In this document: positions 22,449-34,041 of the stretch, in pieces | Layout of the letters: the number at the start of each line of letters is the position of its first letter | Numbering within the stretch: the stretch's first letter is position 1 | Assembly: GCA_035772735.1 (NCBI GenBank) | Contig: JASDFA010000002.1 | Coordinates: 3,720,001 to 3,784,000, forward strand | From: Datura wrightii | Taxonomy: Eukaryota > Streptophyta > Magnoliopsida > Solanales > Solanaceae | Reading direction: 5' to 3' | Length of the DNA stretch: 64,000 nt | The notes under the pieces: generated by a model | Databases searched by the model: none | Told to the model about the DNA's origin: nothing | The model's input: the letters and a program-made list of their open reading frames with translations, nothing else | Translations under genes and position numbers: made by a program

Positions 22449-23320
22449 TTTGAACCCATACTTTTGAAAAATGCAATCGGTATGATGTTAAGAGTTTTAA
22501 AAATGAAATATATAGAATTTAAATTATGAATATGCATTTATATTTAACGTAACAAATATGTATAACATTCAAAGAAACAGAAAGTCTTTTTGTAAATTTT
22601 AAACCTTTCTATTTTCTATCTATATGATTTATGGCTTTTAAAAGCTTATTACTAGTGAATTCTTTAGGTAAGTAATAATCCATTTGTATAAGAAAAAATT
22701 ATTATGAATATATAAAATCGGAATAGTACTAAAGGATAAGCTGAATAAAGTCTTCGGGGAAAGTCCATTTTGAAGAGTCTCCGACAAAAGTATCCGAAAT
22801 TGTTGTGTATTTGATACTGGTCACTTTCTTCATAATGTCACACCAAGCTTCCATTGATTAAGATAGGAATTTGTAGCTCAAAATCAAGATTATTGGCCCA
22901 AAGTCATGTTAAAAGAAAGAACAAAAATAAATACACGTCAACAAATTCGTACAAGATCCCGCAGCAGCTACACTTAACAATTTGCACAAATTGAGCATTT
23001 CTATTGGATGATTTACTATAAGGTCCAAACAAAGCGATTTCATATTCCATATATTCTAATTATTGCCTATAAATAGTTGAATAATTCGCTCGTAAAGGAT
23101 TGGAACTTTGATATTTGCCTAAATGTATTGGGCCCATGGGTGTATAGAGTGAAGTGACTAGTGAGTATTCGGCAAAGCCCAAATTAAGTCCTCCTGGGCC
23201 CTGGCTCCAAATACCTGAAACTGCAAAAGCCCAAACATATAGCTCCGAAAAGCTTTAGACAAAAATTCAAATATTCCTATATCATCGCGCCATTTTCAAA
23301 AACAAGTTGTCGAAGGAACA
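22449..23320. other. Intergenic region upstream of the HTH gene
   Basis: No coding signal. Contains the presumed promoter of the gene at 23321. Confidence 0.5.
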
Positions 23321-25588
23321 ATGGAAGAAGCATTTCCCAGTAACGGTGAACGTGAAGTTGCTTCCGCTCTTCTCCTTCTCTCAGCCATATCTCAATCTCC
23401 TCTTCCAAAGTAAGACAAATTCAAACTCAAAACAACAATTCAATTCAATTCAAACTTCATTTTAACATTTTTCAGTTACAGAGTTGTTATTGATCACTGA
23501 TCAGCTTGTGTTCTGAAATCTCAATTTCAGAAGCAATAGAAAAACTGAGATTTCGAGAAAGGTAGCCCTGAATAATTCGTATTCAAATGCAAAAAGCAAC
23601 TCCTCAGCTTCCTCGATTTTGACCTCTGTTGATTGCTCGTTCGGGGAGGCTCGATCACAATCTCGTCGCATGAAGATGATTGCGGCATTTCGTGATCAGA
23701 TAATGAAGCTTAAGGTTATGAGTTAATATCTGGGATTTTTCACTGCTGTTGATATCCTCTGTCGCTACTTTTCATAATCTAAAAATTGAAGAACATTTGG
23801 CAAATAGCGCAGTACTTTGTTGTGAATATCTATTGTTTCTCTAAAAACAGCTGAAATACTTTGGTTGGAAAGTTTGATGCATTCTTTTGCAGTCTCTAAG
23901 AAAATGATATGCCAGATTTGAATTTGCAATCTGCTATGGTTGAGTAAGATCTTTTAAGTTTCATCTATCACATGGCTTGTAATTTGAGGCACACTACAGC
24001 TCTACAGCCAACAGCTTTACTGCCTTAGATCGTAGTTTTCTACACTGTTTCGATCTCTTAGAATTTTGAATTTCATTATTCTGATCGACGAAGTTCCATT
24101 ACTCTGTTTCTGGGTTTTAGGATTTGAGAAAATTGATGCTTATTGTGATTCATTTTCTCAAAATTTATCTTACTTTCCGACTTTTTGTTTAAAAAGTGGA
24201 ACTAATTTTATCACTCTTAGTCTTATTTCACCTTGTAAAAGAGTTACCAATTCACTTTCGTGTAACTAAAGGTCAACAGAACACTTAAATTTATCTTCTT
24301 CAGTCGAAATAGTTATCATATCTCTGCGTTTCAGATTTACGTTGGAGATTTTTGCAGGTTGTTAGACAGCGACGATCAAAGAGCTTCTTCATTTCTGATT
24401 GCCAGCAAATGAGCTCAGGCAAGCCAGCAATGGCCACCACTTCTCGGACAACGTTTTCTGGATTCACTATGGTTTCTGCTTCATCTTCGTCTTGTGTATC
24501 CACTGACTCTGTCTTCAGCGGCATGTCCAGCGCACGAAGTCTCGTGGCTGATAAAGGGAGTCGCCGGAAGAGAGATAGTCTGTTGACTAAGGAGTTGAAC
24601 CCAAATGCACCGCCTTACCTGCGCCGCCGAGCGGAAGCAATCTTGAGGATCTTGTCTCATGGTTCCACTTCTGAAATTAGGATTCGCCAGTTGATAGGCA
24701 ATAGCCCTGACACCAGCAAAGCGTTAAGAATGTGAACTCCTCTCTTTCTCTCTCTCCATCCGTTTCGTGATAGTGTTTGATTGAACAATGAAAGTTAGCG
24801 TAAATGTTATTATTATAAATAGGATTGTATCAAACACTTCTAAGAATGGAGGAAATACTGGTTATAACCTGCTGTTCATGTTAGAGTTATGAAGGAATCA
24901 AAAAATGCAGGTTGCTGAAGCAAGGAAAGGTGAAGAGGTCAGGCGCAGGGGGTTCCTCAGATCCCTATATTTACGTGGTTAATTCAGCAAGTAAGCAGTG
25001 ATGCATTAACCTTTTTTCCTTTTATTCTAATTATAAGTCGGAACTGAAAGTATCCTTTGCCTACACTCTTAGTTCTTTTGCTTTTGGCTGTGATACTCTT
25101 CCTCTTTCTGTTCATTTTAAGACACCTCTAACTATTTGAATTTCTTGACTGGTAATGTTACTCTACATAACTATCAGAGGAATTCATCAAATTCAATCGA
25201 TTGCTTAAAATTTAACCATTGACGAGAAGTTTTCTCTATTAATATAAGATCATCAATCAAATTAATATCTTAAATTTTGTGCCGAATCAAACACGTCTTG
25301 TAAAATGAGAAAAAGGGAAGCCTGGAAGGAGTATTCAGTATTAATCAGTTGCTACTTCTTATCCTTTCCCATTTTAAGTCAATTTTAAATCAGAAGCACT
25401 GCAAAGATGTAAAAATGTATCTGCAGGTTTACTTTTCTTTATGAAAGTTTTGTTGCATTATCGTTACAGGGAAATTCACCATGACTTATTATGGCGGCAA
25501 ATCTCTCTCCTATTGTTTGATCAAATCTTTTAGCTTCTTTCATTTTTTTGGTGCAGATAACAAGCAGATAGCTCTGAAACAGGTGTGA
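23321..25588 (+). CDS. Plant helix-turn-helix (three-helical bundle) protein
   Basis: Five exons join in frame with GT-AG introns: 23321-23409, 23531-23714, 24358-24731, 24911-24990 and 25557-25588. They give an intact 252-residue protein, MEEAFPSNGEREV...NNKQIALKQV. Residues about 1-170 are serine-rich and look disordered, with basic patches (RRMKMIAAFRDQIMKLK, VVRQRRSKSFF, GSRRKRD). Residues about 172-240, from NPNAPPYLRRRAEAIL through IRQLIGNSPDTSKALRMLL to DPYIYVV, have the three-helix-plus-wing pattern of a small HTH domain found in many plant proteins of unknown role. Nuclear DNA binding is a reasonable guess, not shown. The gene is complete and unbroken between two retroelements. I cannot assign a symbol. 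Confidence 0.82.
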
Positions 25589-25929
25589 ATCAAGTTACTT
25601 ATTCATCTGGGATAGACAATTTTTATACAAAACCACTCGAAAGATTATATTAATGAGACGAAGTTTAGCTCCCCAGCTTTCTGACCAGGTATGCTCATTG
25701 TTAGCCAAACTTATCCACACCAAGTGTGGAGTTGTTTTGAGTTCGAAAACTAGTTATTATCTTTGTTCATATATGTTAATGCTGTGGCTTATTGTCTTTA
25801 CCATTCTGGAATAGATGTCATAATATTTTTGTTATCTAGGACCATTGGTCAGAATTTATGTATGCAGCAAGTGAACCAAGTAATCTTGCTTCTTGGGCCA
25901 GAGTGGTTTACTTTAGCTATATATGAGAT
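25589..25929. other. Probable 3' UTR and flank of the HTH gene
   Basis: No coding signal and no clear poly-A signal. Confidence 0.4.
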
Positions 25930-26127
25930 TTGAATGACGTCCTTCAGCAATCTTCATGTTGTTTTGCCAAACCCATCACTTTACTAGGTGACAATGTTGG
26001 TCCGTTATATTATAATAGCACTCAAGCTAAACATTTGGCTGTTTATATTCATTTTGTCCATGAGTTTGTTGAACGGAACCTTAGCGCAACCGATAAAGTT
26101 GTTGCCATGTTATTAGAAGGTCTCGGG
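25930..26127 (+). pseudogene. Copia RNase H fragment
   Basis: A 66-codon frame reads KPITLLGDNVGPLYYNSTQA, then KHLAVYIHFVHEFVERNL. This matches the copia RNase H segment in which an (F/C)DN-x-(G/S)A motif is followed by a TKHI-x-VDxHFVRE motif. No other retroelement part lies next to it, so it is an isolated relic. Confidence 0.55.
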
Positions 26128-26130
26128 TAA

Positions 26131-26688
26131 TGCAAGATAAGACCACACTCCTTATAATCCAGCCTATCTTTCTTCCAATTGATTCAAGATGTGTTAAGTC
26201 AATTTGGTTCTTTGCTCATTTTATAAAAGCATCGATGCTTGCTGATAATTTCATGATAGTAAGGAGCAATATTCGTTTTACAAGGTATATATACATGTGA
26301 ATTGCATCTTTCATTAAGGATAAATGATAGTGCATATTGCATTTGCAGGAGTAAATGTGCTCGTCCCATAATTTGCAAAATTTGTGCTTAATATGAGTAA
26401 AGATTCTTCCACTGATTTTTGTCTAGTAAATAACCTTCTACTCCCCGTAGAAAATACGCAAACACATGACATTCTTTTTTTTTTTCATCCATGTACTCGT
26501 GGAACTTGATACATTTTCTTAATTTAAAAAGTCAAAAAGCAGCTCAGATTCTCAAAGCCAAAGAAAAAATGTACATAGTCTAAAATATGACTGATCGAAG
26601 AGAAATGAGAGGTGGGGGAGGGTAAAGCAAATGTAAATGTCACAGACACCCAAAATACATCTGTAACCTTTAGGATATTGAGGAGGAA
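26131..26688. other. 3' flank of SMT1
   Basis: Presumed 3' UTR of the minus-strand SMT1 gene and intergenic DNA; nothing else is recognised. Confidence 0.4.
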
Positions 26689-29600
26689 TTAGGTTAATAG
26701 ATCTGTTGCAGAAGGTTTCCTCGCCAAGAAGAAATACATTGGAGTGAAAATGCCTTCCCTGCATCATCCAAATTTGGAAAGGATTACCATCGGATGCAAA
26801 TTTTTTTATAGAAGAAAGCATTTACATAATGCAATCAGATACTGATAACCTTTAGCTATGGACTCAGCTCAACAACCCACATCATGGCTGCATAAAGTGC
26901 ATGTCTAATGAATACGAGAAGTGATCACTGTGACAAAACGTGTGATCTATTCGAATAATCTATGGACCATCGGGCAGCTAACCAGTATTAGTTATCTGGA
27001 TTTTGTCAAGGCTAACAAGCAACAAGTGAAAGATACTCTGCTGAACTAGTTTCTAGGTTATTGTTAACATAAGCTAATGACTTCATTATAGTTCACTGTC
27101 AAAAGCTGCAGTAAATTGACTATTGTTTAGCTTAGTCTCGATATAAGCTAATACTTAGCATAAATAAGTTTTCAAAAGGACTTCTTTAGCTTCAGTATCT
27201 AGATGGGATGTTGAGGGTACTTGGCCAGATTTTCAGATTAGACGGGAAGGAAACAAGTCCATTGCATGTCAAAGAATCGCTCATAAACTGTGTTACTCCA
27301 AAATCATTTTTCCTCAAGCCCCTCAACTTATTTTCCATTCTTTTGAACACAATTATTTTACGTCTTCATAAAAGTCCAGTTGGTCTATCATCAATCAATC
27401 TGTCCATTCAGTAAATGACATCTTCAGTTGATAACTAGAGTGTTCAATTTTCTTCTGTTTTTTTTTTTTTTTTGAGAAGGTAACATATAATTTTCAAACT
27501 TGGTCTCAACTAACACCCCTGAGGGTAGCAAGCAGGTCTCACTTACTTTCCACCTTCAACAAGTGCATCTGCAGCTTGCTCCAGGATGGCTTGAACCTTT
27601 TGGCTACCCTCAGGGGCGAGGCCGACTCCTCTAATATTTTGACCTAAACAGAAAGAAATCCAGGCAAATTAAAATTTGACATTATTAGATTCCGTAAAGT
27701 CAAGAGCTAACAATTAATGAGCTACGGAGATGAAAAATTAATTATAAAATAATTGATAATTGGGAAACAACATTCATAAAATTGAAGAAATGTGACCTTA
27801 CCATGTTTCTGGTGAAAAAGCGTCCAAACGCTGTCACACGTACATTACTTAAGGAGAAATGACTTTTATCCAGAGGCAAATACCAAGGGAGAGGAGAGCT
27901 GATAGCAATATCCTTGTCCCAAATAATCTTTTGCATGAAGTGGAAATACAAAAAAGAAGAAAATGTTATTGGGAGATTCTGTAAAGAAGAACAAAGTTTT
28001 GTATAAGAGGACGTTAATGATTCCTCACACAACAAAAAAGAACTTAAGTGCGATATATTAAAAAGTTTCTAGGAAATTAGTTGAAGCAAGGCTTACATTA
28101 TGGTTTTAAAACTTGATAATACGTGCTACTTCCGATCATAGAATAAAATAATAAAGGTTTTAATACGGTTATAAACGGAGGTTCACAAGATAAGCAACTC
28201 ACCTCAAAACCCGCATGTTTCAAAGCTTCAATGCACTGGCCCATTGATCTGATATCAGGAAGTCCATTACCAAGCTCCACCTCACGCTGTTTTATTTGAT
28301 CCAAGTCTGTCGTTAGCAGCAAAATAAAGAGAACAAGAAATTTGAGTTTAAAAAGGTGGGATACCTTGATTCTCCTGTGATTCAAATTATTAGGATCAAA
28401 GAAATCAGTGATACACCATTCATAGTTAGCAAAATAGTGGCCAGGCTTCAACACTCTGAATATTTCCTTGTAGCAATCAAACTACTCATCCACAACATAT
28501 TGCGAAAACGATCAACTATAGAAATATTCAAGTGGATCAGAGAAATCCAGAGTGAATTCACAAAAACTCCGGTAAGTATTCTGAAAGTGCGTACCACGTT
28601 TGGGGCATGACATGTAGCTTCTATGGCAAAAATTCCATCAAAACTGTCGTCAGAAAATGGCATACTCATGAAGTCCGCCTACATTTTAGAGAAAGAGCGC
28701 GATGAGAAAAACACTACTCTTTGATGGTAGAATAAAATTTAAAAAGAGTCACATTACTTTCACATAATTGCAGGTGTTGTCAACTGCTGCAATACGGTTT
28801 AGTTCCTGCAAAGCAATCAATATAATAAATTGAAATCCAGTTCATACACAACTAAGATCCTAAGAAATGAGAAAGGAAAAAAAGATCATATATCACCAAA
28901 AAAAGATCATATATCACCATGCAAGTGACTTTCTTGTACAGCATTTCAATGGATACAGCGTCCCTAAATTCTCTCTCACCCCATTCCCCCACCCCCCAAA
29001 AAATGAAGTAAACACCCACACGCACACACACATAAAGTACTTACTTTTCCTCGTGTTACTTGATATTCATTGTTGTTGATTCCAGTAACATATGTACCAC
29101 TATAAAAGACAAATAATATCAGATACCTGTCTGGAAATGAACAAACTCATACAACAGTTAAGAAGAATAAACTAATAGTGATTTCGGATTAACTAAGCAG
29201 GCACTGATGGAATACTACCAACGATGAATCCTCATCCCAAATAATGCTCGACAGATCCATCTTAATGGAAGAGCTATCAGAGGAGTTCAATATTTGATTT
29301 TAAGCATCATAAGTTATTTAATTGGATACCTGGCCTTTAGTACAATGAGAGATAGAATACATAAGATATGGTGATTAGGGTGTCCTCGTGAAGCTGTTAA
29401 ACAGCAATGAATATTCAGTGTTCTTTTTCTTTTTAATTTGCACGTCCCAGGTGAATCAAACTAACTATTAACTCTTAAATTAGGCATGTCTTTGAAATAG
29501 CAGCCAAATGGATAACAATGAGCTGTAAATAGATGTTACGTGCTCCTATAATCTTCCATAGTGCAGGATGCTAGGAGGAGCCAAGTATTCAGCTCTTTTA

Positions 29601-29750
29601 TGTCACAACTTGGACACTAAAAATTAAGCAAAAAACAATGTACTAACAAAGGACGAAGAGACCGTATACAAAAGTAAGTACAATTTCAATCTGCCGTGAT
29701 GTATATAAAAAATATTCTGAGCAAAAATGTATGATTAGATTTTCAGATAA

Positions 29751-29881
29751 GACACAACAACATATACAGTGTAATCCCACACTTGTGGTCTGGAGAGGGT
29801 AGAGTATACGCAGACCTTGCCCCTTCCTCGTAGAGATAGAGAGGTTCTTTCCGATAGACCCTTGGCTTAAATTAAAGCAAT
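29751..29881 (+). mobile_element. SINE in an SMT1 intron, with 13-bp target duplication
   Basis: The body runs from ACACAACAACATATACAGTG through GTAATCCCAC, GGTCTGGAGAGGGTAGAG and CCGATAGACCCTTGGCTTAA, the common Au-like SINE found in Solanaceae. It is flanked by perfect 13-bp repeats GATTTTCAGATAA at 29738-29750 and 29882-29894. It lies in the intron between SMT1 exons 5 and 6. Confidence 0.85.
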
Positions 29882-30581
29882 GATTTTCAGATAAAGACGC
29901 ATGCTTGAGAAATCATACTTAACATTATTGTAATACTCATTCCAAAATACAGAGCTGACTTTTACCTAAATCTTGCAATTTCTCTTAAAGGGCCGCCAAT
30001 TCCACATCCAACATCTAAAACCTGTCAATGGAACAAGGAATTTTCATCATGTTCTACTTGCTAAAATGAAGTTGAATAACCAAACATGAACCAAAGTCAG
30101 AATTAAGAAGGAGAAAGAGTAGCAGAACAAAAAGAAACAAATAAAAGATAGGATCGACATAGACAACGAAATGCACCTTTTGTCCTTGTTTTACCCCTAA
30201 TTGCAAAGCAAGAAAGTGCTCGTGCCGTTTGATACTTTCTCGAAGTGATTCTCCTTTCCATCTGTTGTAAGAAGGAAACTACAATAATTGCTAGTCATCT
30301 TTTTGCTGATTATTATGGGATTCGACCATAAGTGCATTTGTATACGAAGAGAACCTACCTTGGAGCAAAATGAAAAGATTCACCCCAACCATACTCATAA
30401 AAGCTTGTTGCTAGATCATAATATTTGTTAACCTGTAAACAAAGAACATTTGTTATGAATTAACTAATGAATTCTTGAAGTCCTGTTCAAAAAACCACAA
30501 AGAGGATAGGCAGGGCTAAACAATCAAAAGAATATCAAAATCCCACCGGGAAATGGCAAAGGTAGATCCCTACCTTGTTAG

Positions 30582-30841
30582 CAGGGGAATGGAGCTAGAT
30601 GGACGCGAGGGGGTTCAATTGAATTCCCTTTGTCCGATATTATACCATGTAACTGGGGTTAAAATGATTTTTTTTCTGCCATATGTATGAATCATTGAAT
30701 AACCTTGATACAAGGAAAGATTCTATTACAATGGTAAACATGATTTAAGAAATTTGCTTTAGGTGGTATGTTCAAATCTAAGGTGTACTATTTTTATGTT
30801 TTTGATCCCCTTATTAAATAAAATTTTTGGCTCCACCACTG
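30582..30841. mobile_element. hAT-type MITE in an SMT1 intron
   Basis: A 260-bp element. The left end CAGGGGAATGGAGCTAG and the right end, read on the minus strand, CAGTGGTGGAGCCAA form an imperfect TIR of the CAGTGGCGGAGCCA type. Flanks CTTGTTAG (30574-30581) and CTAGTTAG (30842-30849) match at 7 of 8 positions, the size of an hAT duplication. It is in the intron between SMT1 exons 2 and 3. Confidence 0.7.
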
Positions 30842-31027
30842 CTAGTTAGTTCTTTGACTGTCTGATTATATCTTCTCCAAATCTTACCATATCGATGTAG
30901 TTAGCTTTCCTCTCTTCCTCTGCTTTTCCATCACAGGCATGATATTTTTCGTACCTAAAGTAGTTTATAACCCATTATTACATGTGGAAAAATAAAATAC
31001 ATAAGCCTATTAAAATGATGAAATAAC

Positions 31028-31078
31028 AAAAACAACAATAACCCATTGTAATCCCACCAAATGGGGTCTAGAAAATGA
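31028..31078 (+). mobile_element. Truncated SINE 5' fragment
   Basis: CAACAATAACCCATTGTAATCCC and CAAATGGGGTCTAGAAAATG match the first ~50 bp of the SINE at 29751. The remainder is missing. It lies in SMT1 intron 1. Confidence 0.6.
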
Positions 31079-32054
31079 TAAAATAACAAGGCTGCAAATT
31101 CAGGAACCATTTGTTCATAAATTTGTTTTTTCTTTTTTCAAAGAAAAAGTTTCAAAACATGGTTTGGTTATACATTGGATCGATTTTTTGAATTCTTTTT
31201 TCAAGATGAGTTCTTCAAAATTTAACCTGTTTTTCAAGTGAAAAAATCCTTTCCACACACAAAAGTTCAACTTCTTTTAAGTTAAATGCATCTCCAAACA
31301 TAACTTCAATTTTCAAATACCTTTTTTCAACTTAACTTTAAATAATAGTACTTTTTTTTAAATATCACATCTTTTATGTCCAAACGCCTACTAAATAAAA
31401 ATAAAAGACTGTTTACTAACAAAGAATTGTGCATTAACTTTCTTCGTAGATCAATTAATAAAACTGACCATACAATTTACTAACGAAGATTTGAAAAAAA
31501 AGAAAAGAAAAGGAAATGCAACAATAAGCATCTTATCTAAGTGACATAATACACAAACGGACACTCAAACTTGGACTCAGCTAGCAAGTAAGTACTCCAA
31601 CTTTGAGTATACAGGTCTGCACACCTCAACTCCTCTCCATTATTTCAGTTGAACACTCCAACTTACAAAATAATTATCCAGACACCTCCAACATAGTGGG
31701 GATGAGTCGGAGTATTTAGTTGTCAGTTGAGACTAAGTTGAGGTATCTAGAAGTATACTCTCAAAGTTGAAATGCTTAGTTGAGAGTAAGTTTGAATGTG
31801 TGTTGTCTATATACTATCTAAAGCAAATACACTTCTGAACAAGATGTATGATGAAATAAATGCAGTTTCAGAAACTAACTCAGCAGTGAATAATAAGTAG
31901 AACTTTAAGAATCAACACTAAATTTGAAGCTATAAAAAAGTATGCTTAAATAGATGGAATAAGAAATTTACTTGTCAACAGCAGAAAGAACTTTCTTCTT
32001 CTCAATCTTGCCACCAACCCCAGAAGCCAGATCCAATGTTCCAGATTTTGACAT

Positions 32055-33119
32055 CTAAGAAAGAAAACATCCATCTTCAGAATTACATATAAATCTATTG
32101 TAAGTCAAACAATGAATAACAGTTTGGATCAGAATAATTACAATTACAGTACTAGATAGAATATTTGGGAACAGCAGCTGAAATTATGTTGACTTCCCAA
32201 CTTCGGGGCGTGCCGGACATATAAGCATGAGGCCCGTTAACTCGGGTTTGGGTTTGGGCTTGTACGTAAACATAATTTTGAGTTCCCCCTTATAGAGGGC
32301 GTTCTATTTTGGAAGGACTATTACATAGATATATAAATTACGGGGGATGAATAATTTATTTTTTATGAACTAAGGGGTCATTTCATATTTGCGAAGCAAT
32401 TGGATGTCCAACTCGGGCAATCTGATTGGCGGCATTTTCTAATTCAAAACATTAAAGATTATTTGGATCATTGTTCCAATGTATCTCAGCCTTTCTGCAA
32501 GTTCCAATTTAGAAGGCTGAAATTGACCAATGTGTGAGGTATATGAGATAATAATTTCGAGAAAAAAATATAGAATAATTTGATCTTATGTTTGGTTAGG
32601 GGTTTTAGTTAATTCTGAAATTATTTATTCCACCATTTAAAAATAATAATATAATAAGTTATATCATATATATGGTGAGTAGTGGCGTAGCCACATATAT
32701 CACGGGGTGGTCAGTCGAATATTTTTCGTCAAAAAATTATATTATATATAGAAAATTATGTGAAATATATATATTAAAAATTAATTTTCAAACATATATA
32801 TTAAATCTTGAACACCCTTAACGAAATTTATGACTTTGCCATTGATGGTGGGATAACTAATCCCATGGGATATCCTGATCATGGGATAACTTTATTTCCC
32901 ATACCCCATACCAAACGATAATAACAAATCAGTGCAATCTTAGAAGTGGGGTTTGAAGAGGATAAGAAATACACAGTCTTATACTTATATTTTATGTGGT
33001 AGAGATTATTTCTAATTGACCCTCGGTAACCCTCTTTTTATATCAGCTTGAGACCAGCAATGTGAGTAAACTCACCTTGGGGAGGTGTACAATTGACATA
33101 AAAAAACATAAAATTATAG
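32055..33119. other. SMT1 upstream region
   Basis: Presumed SMT1 5' UTR and promoter. A pyrimidine-rich tract ending TTTCTTAG abuts the start codon, so a 5' UTR intron is possible. It also contains the degenerate MITE listed next, and near 32998-33030 a weak match to the SINE 3' end (GGTAGAGATTATTTC, GACCCTCGG). Confidence 0.45.
32685..32848. mobile_element. Degenerate hAT-type MITE
   Basis: Starts AGTGGCGTAGCCA and ends GACTTTGCCATTG, a weakened inverted repeat of the family at 30582. The interior TTGAACACCCTTAACGAAA is typical of these elements. Flanks TGGTGAG and TGGTGGG hint at a decayed target duplication. Confidence 0.5.
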
Positions 33120-33399
33120 TGGTTATTGTAAAATATATTAAAATATATATGTTCATTTTTACTTGAAGAGCAAGAACAGTTACTAAAACTAGTTAGAGAG
33201 TAACCATTAGTTATAAAGTAGTTACAAATAAACCAAGTTAATTCATTACTTGTGATCAGGAAGTATTCCTCCTATAAATAGGAAGATGTTTTCGTCTATT
33301 AAACACACCAAGAAAAATATAATACAATCTCTCCCTCCTCTTTACAAAGTTCTTGATTTATTTCTTTTATTTTATTTGTAATTCTATATTTTTATAACA
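33120..33399 (+). repeat. 5' LTR of plus-strand copia element
   Basis: 280 bp, ending TTTTTATAACA. It matches the LTR at 38928 along its whole length apart from point changes and small indels. TATAAATA at 33273-33280 is the likely promoter TATA box. Confidence 0.8.
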
Positions 33400-33417
33400 C
33401 GTTATCAGCATGTGTCT
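33400..33417 (+). promoter_or_regulatory. Primer-binding site region, plus-strand copia
   Basis: CGTTATCAGCATGTGTC directly after the LTR; the first ten bases match the same position in the minus-strand copia element apart from one base. Confidence 0.55.
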
Positions 33418-34041
33418 AATCTTTTTCAAGCGAAGTATTTCATCTATTCAAAGGTACAATATGTTATTTGCACACAGTTTAATTAAGTTATACTACATCT
33501 AGATGGCATGAGTTGTCTTATATGTCCGTCTGCTTACAATCCTAATCTTTTTTGTCATTTTATTTGCCAAACATATATGTTAGTTTCTGGCTGAATGTAT
33601 TTACATGAGTGCTACAAGTTTGTTTTTCTTTAACAAGACTTTGATTAATATTTAATATCACCTTAAATATATCAAGCTAATTTTAAAAAATTAAATAAAA
33701 AGGGGGTGGGGGGGACGGTGGCAAAGAGTAACTTTATCCAAAGTGATTGAAATCTTTTATCATGAAAGTAATTTTTTGATTTTTATATTAATGAAAGTCA
33801 GTAACTTTTGATTCTTTAAATGACGTTTATAGTGATTCCTGAAAGATTTGTTTCTATGGGCATATTTTTGAAAATATACATGGAATTACTAATTTAACGA
33901 TTATGTATTAATTTATTATAATTAAACATGATGCATATTTTTATATAGGATACTAGTTCTTTATGTACTATCCTAAATCTTCATTTATAATATTTGTTAC
34001 TACTTCTAACTTAATTAATTATTTGTATTTTAGTTTTCATC

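Larger units (their letters stand above)
26689..32054 (-). pseudogene. SMT1: Sterol C-24 methyltransferase (SMT1) with a one-base frameshift
   Basis: SMT1 methylates cycloartenol at C-24 using S-adenosylmethionine, at the ER, the branch step to phytosterols. Thirteen exons join at GT-AG sites: 32054-31972, 30954-30888, 30432-30359, 30261-30177, 30021-29966, 29099-29045, 28805-28758, 28678-28595, 28481-28365, 28286-28203, 27927-27802, 27643-27547 and 26758-26689. Coding length would be about 348 residues, as in the family. Motifs present: YEYGWGE (about 62), the SAM loop LDVGCGIGGPL (about 105), IEATCHAP (about 175) and PWYLPLD (about 265). Exon 12 is 97 nt where phases require 98: after ILE the frame is lost one base before GVGLAPEGSQ. 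Translated as it stands, the last ~55 residues are scrambled. Everything else is intact, so a sequencing error or a very recent mutation are both possible. Retroelement copies lie in several introns. Confidence 0.82.

Noticed and set aside
26552..26821. 89-codon minus-strand ORF as a separate gene
   Set aside because: Part of it is SMT1 exon 13, read in a different frame; the true frame gives IFTPMYFFLARKP.
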